Below are positions 63,376 to 64,000 of a stretch of 64,000 nucleotides of DNA, one piece after another (position 1 is the stretch's first letter; every line of letters starts with the position of its first letter). This DNA comes from Shimazuella alba (GTDB taxonomy: Bacteria > Bacillota > Bacilli > Thermoactinomycetales > Thermoactinomycetaceae): the NCBI RefSeq assembly GCF_009831235.1, contig NZ_WUUL01000011.1, positions 62,001-126,000 on the forward strand. Direction: 5' to 3'. Under the pieces are notes generated by a model. That model did no database searches, was not told the DNA's origin, and was given only the letters and a program-made list of their open reading frames with translations. Made by a program: the position numbers and the translations under genes.

Positions 63376-64000
63376 ATGGACAAGAAAAAAGATTCGGTTA
63401 ATAAATCACTAAATGATAAATTAGCCAAATGGTTGAAATTAGCATCACTTGTTCTCATCTGTACAATTGGCGGCATTATCATTTACCAATATGCGCAAAC
63501 TTATGCACAATCTTCTACTAAACTGCGATTACAAACTAGCTTAGTAGAAAATTCTGTTGTTATTAGAGATGTAAAGAAAGAGATGATGGATACTCTTCCG
63601 TCACAGAGTGTGGAGAAGGAATTAGACGCAGGTCCTATATCTTACAAAGATATAGAGCAACTATCCAGCATTGCTAATCAAACCTCGACATCAGAACAAA
63701 ATATACAAAACTCACCAAAAGTAGAATCAACATCAAATTCTTCTGAAGTAACCTCTTCTACACCAGCAGTAAAACAAATAAGTTTTGGTAGCTATGGAAC
63801 AAGTATTGTACCTAAAACAAAACCAAAGCACCCAACCTCTAAACAGAAACAGAAACTAAAACCGAAGCAAACATCAAAACCGAAGCCAACACCGAAACCA
63901 AAGCCGAAACCAAAACCGAAACCGAAACCAGAACCGAAACCAGAACCGAAACCAAAACCAAAGCCAAAGCCAAAGCCGAAACCAGAATCAAAGCCAAAGC
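63376..64000 (+). CDS. Membrane-anchored protein with Pro-Lys repeats (5' part, runs off window)
   Basis: The ATG at 63376 has AAGGAGGG upstream. Residues 1-22 are charged, residues 25-40 form one membrane helix ([18 protein letters not shown]), then comes an extracellular Ser/Thr/Gln-rich region with short helices. From about residue 155 to the window end the sequence is a repeat of Pro-Lys dipeptides with occasional Glu ([15 protein letters not shown]). Such tails span the wall or the spore intermembrane space in other bacteria. No domain beyond the repeat is visible here, so the function is unknown. It follows spoIIIA, where Bacillus has accB. Confidence 0.75.
   Translation, partial: MDKKKDSVNKSLNDKLAKWLKLASLVLICTIGGIIIYQYAQTYAQSSTKLRLQTSLVENSVVIRDVKKEMMDTLPSQSVEKELDAGPISYKDIEQLSSIANQTSTSEQNIQNSPKVESTSNSSEVTSSTPAVKQISFGSYGTSIVPKTKPKHPTSKQKQKLKPKQTSKPKPTPKPKPKPKPKPKPEPKPEPKPKPKPKPKPKPESKPK

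Noticed and set aside
63890-64000. Pro-Lys repeat DNA considered as a CRISPR or minisatellite
   Set aside because: It is in frame within an ORF with a good ribosome site, with 6-12-bp codon repeats and no spacers.

Overview
The window comes from an AT-rich, endospore-forming, low-G+C Gram-positive bacterium of the Bacillales. The complete spoIIIAA-AH operon, a thiamine-pyrophosphate riboswitch, a tandem glycine riboswitch, the split glycine decarboxylase genes (gcvPA/gcvPB), AGGAGG-type ribosome sites and the order yqhG-yqhH-gcvT-gcvPA-gcvPB ... lipM-mntR-yqhO ... yqhP-yqhQ-aroQ-papA-efp ... spoIIIA all match the Bacillus subtilis arrangement. Split secD and secF, the sulfolactate genes comA/comB and a CD1247-type zinc-ribbon protein next to spoIIIA would fit Thermoactinomycetaceae, but that family placement is an inference.

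Layout. 1-5651: protein export and DNA/purine housekeeping (comN, secD, secF, recJ, apt). The relA gene that follows apt in Bacillus is absent. 5.8-10 kb: two unrecognised, G+C-richer minus-strand genes, an FMN azoreductase, an HD-domain dGTPase-like gene, a small coiled-coil protein and a G+C-rich 57-residue membrane peptide. 10.1-17.9 kb: a Tn3-family graveyard. It holds a resolvase tail, three decayed transposase fragments, several GGGGTA-type terminal repeats and an SDR gene cut by a transposon end. After these comes one well-delimited 3.9-kb Tn3-type element (13948-17891) whose cargo is a MerR regulator and a quinone-oxidoreductase-like gene behind a 19-bp-spacer MerR promoter; its own transposase is broken. 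17.9-22 kb: a two-component system whose response regulator is frameshifted, then a membrane-anchored alpha/beta hydrolase flanked by two diverged copies of a roughly 70-bp leader that encodes a short Arg-rich peptide. The second copy precedes a flavin monooxygenase remnant.

22.2-25.8 kb: an amino-acid ABC importer split by an oppositely oriented EamA permease, then a small G+C-rich two-helix protein. 25.8-33 kb: yqhG, yqhH and the glycine cleavage operon behind the tandem glycine riboswitch. 33-42.4 kb: a DHA2 exporter, Dps, an unrecognised lipoprotein, octanoyltransferase LipM, a metallophosphoesterase, an NTTRR-F1-like protein, MntR, a patatin-like lipase, a long coiled-coil protein, an SA1362-like protein and YqhQ. 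42.5-48.3 kb: aroQ, papA, efp, a HAD phosphatase, an orphan ascorbate-type PTS EIIC and pgi. 48.3-51.3 kb: a TPP-riboswitch-controlled thiamine-precursor importer with an embedded MTH1187/YkoF-like protein. 51.3-56 kb: a DUF2238 membrane protein, a possible 22-residue peptide gene, UPF0756, comB-comA and an MFS exporter. 56-64 kb: CD1247-like protein, an XRE-TPR regulator of the RRNPP type, spoIIIAA-AH, and the start of a membrane-anchored protein with a Pro-Lys repeat tail that runs off the window.

The most unusual signals are the duplicated Arg-rich leader around the alpha/beta hydrolase, where all three Arg codons differ only synonymously between copies, and five scattered single-gene units of higher G+C content, four of which end in a long hairpin, three of these without a U-tract. 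Starts were moved from the longest open frame wherever a Shine-Dalgarno site decided the matter. No database search was possible, so family names rest on recognised motifs and gene order.
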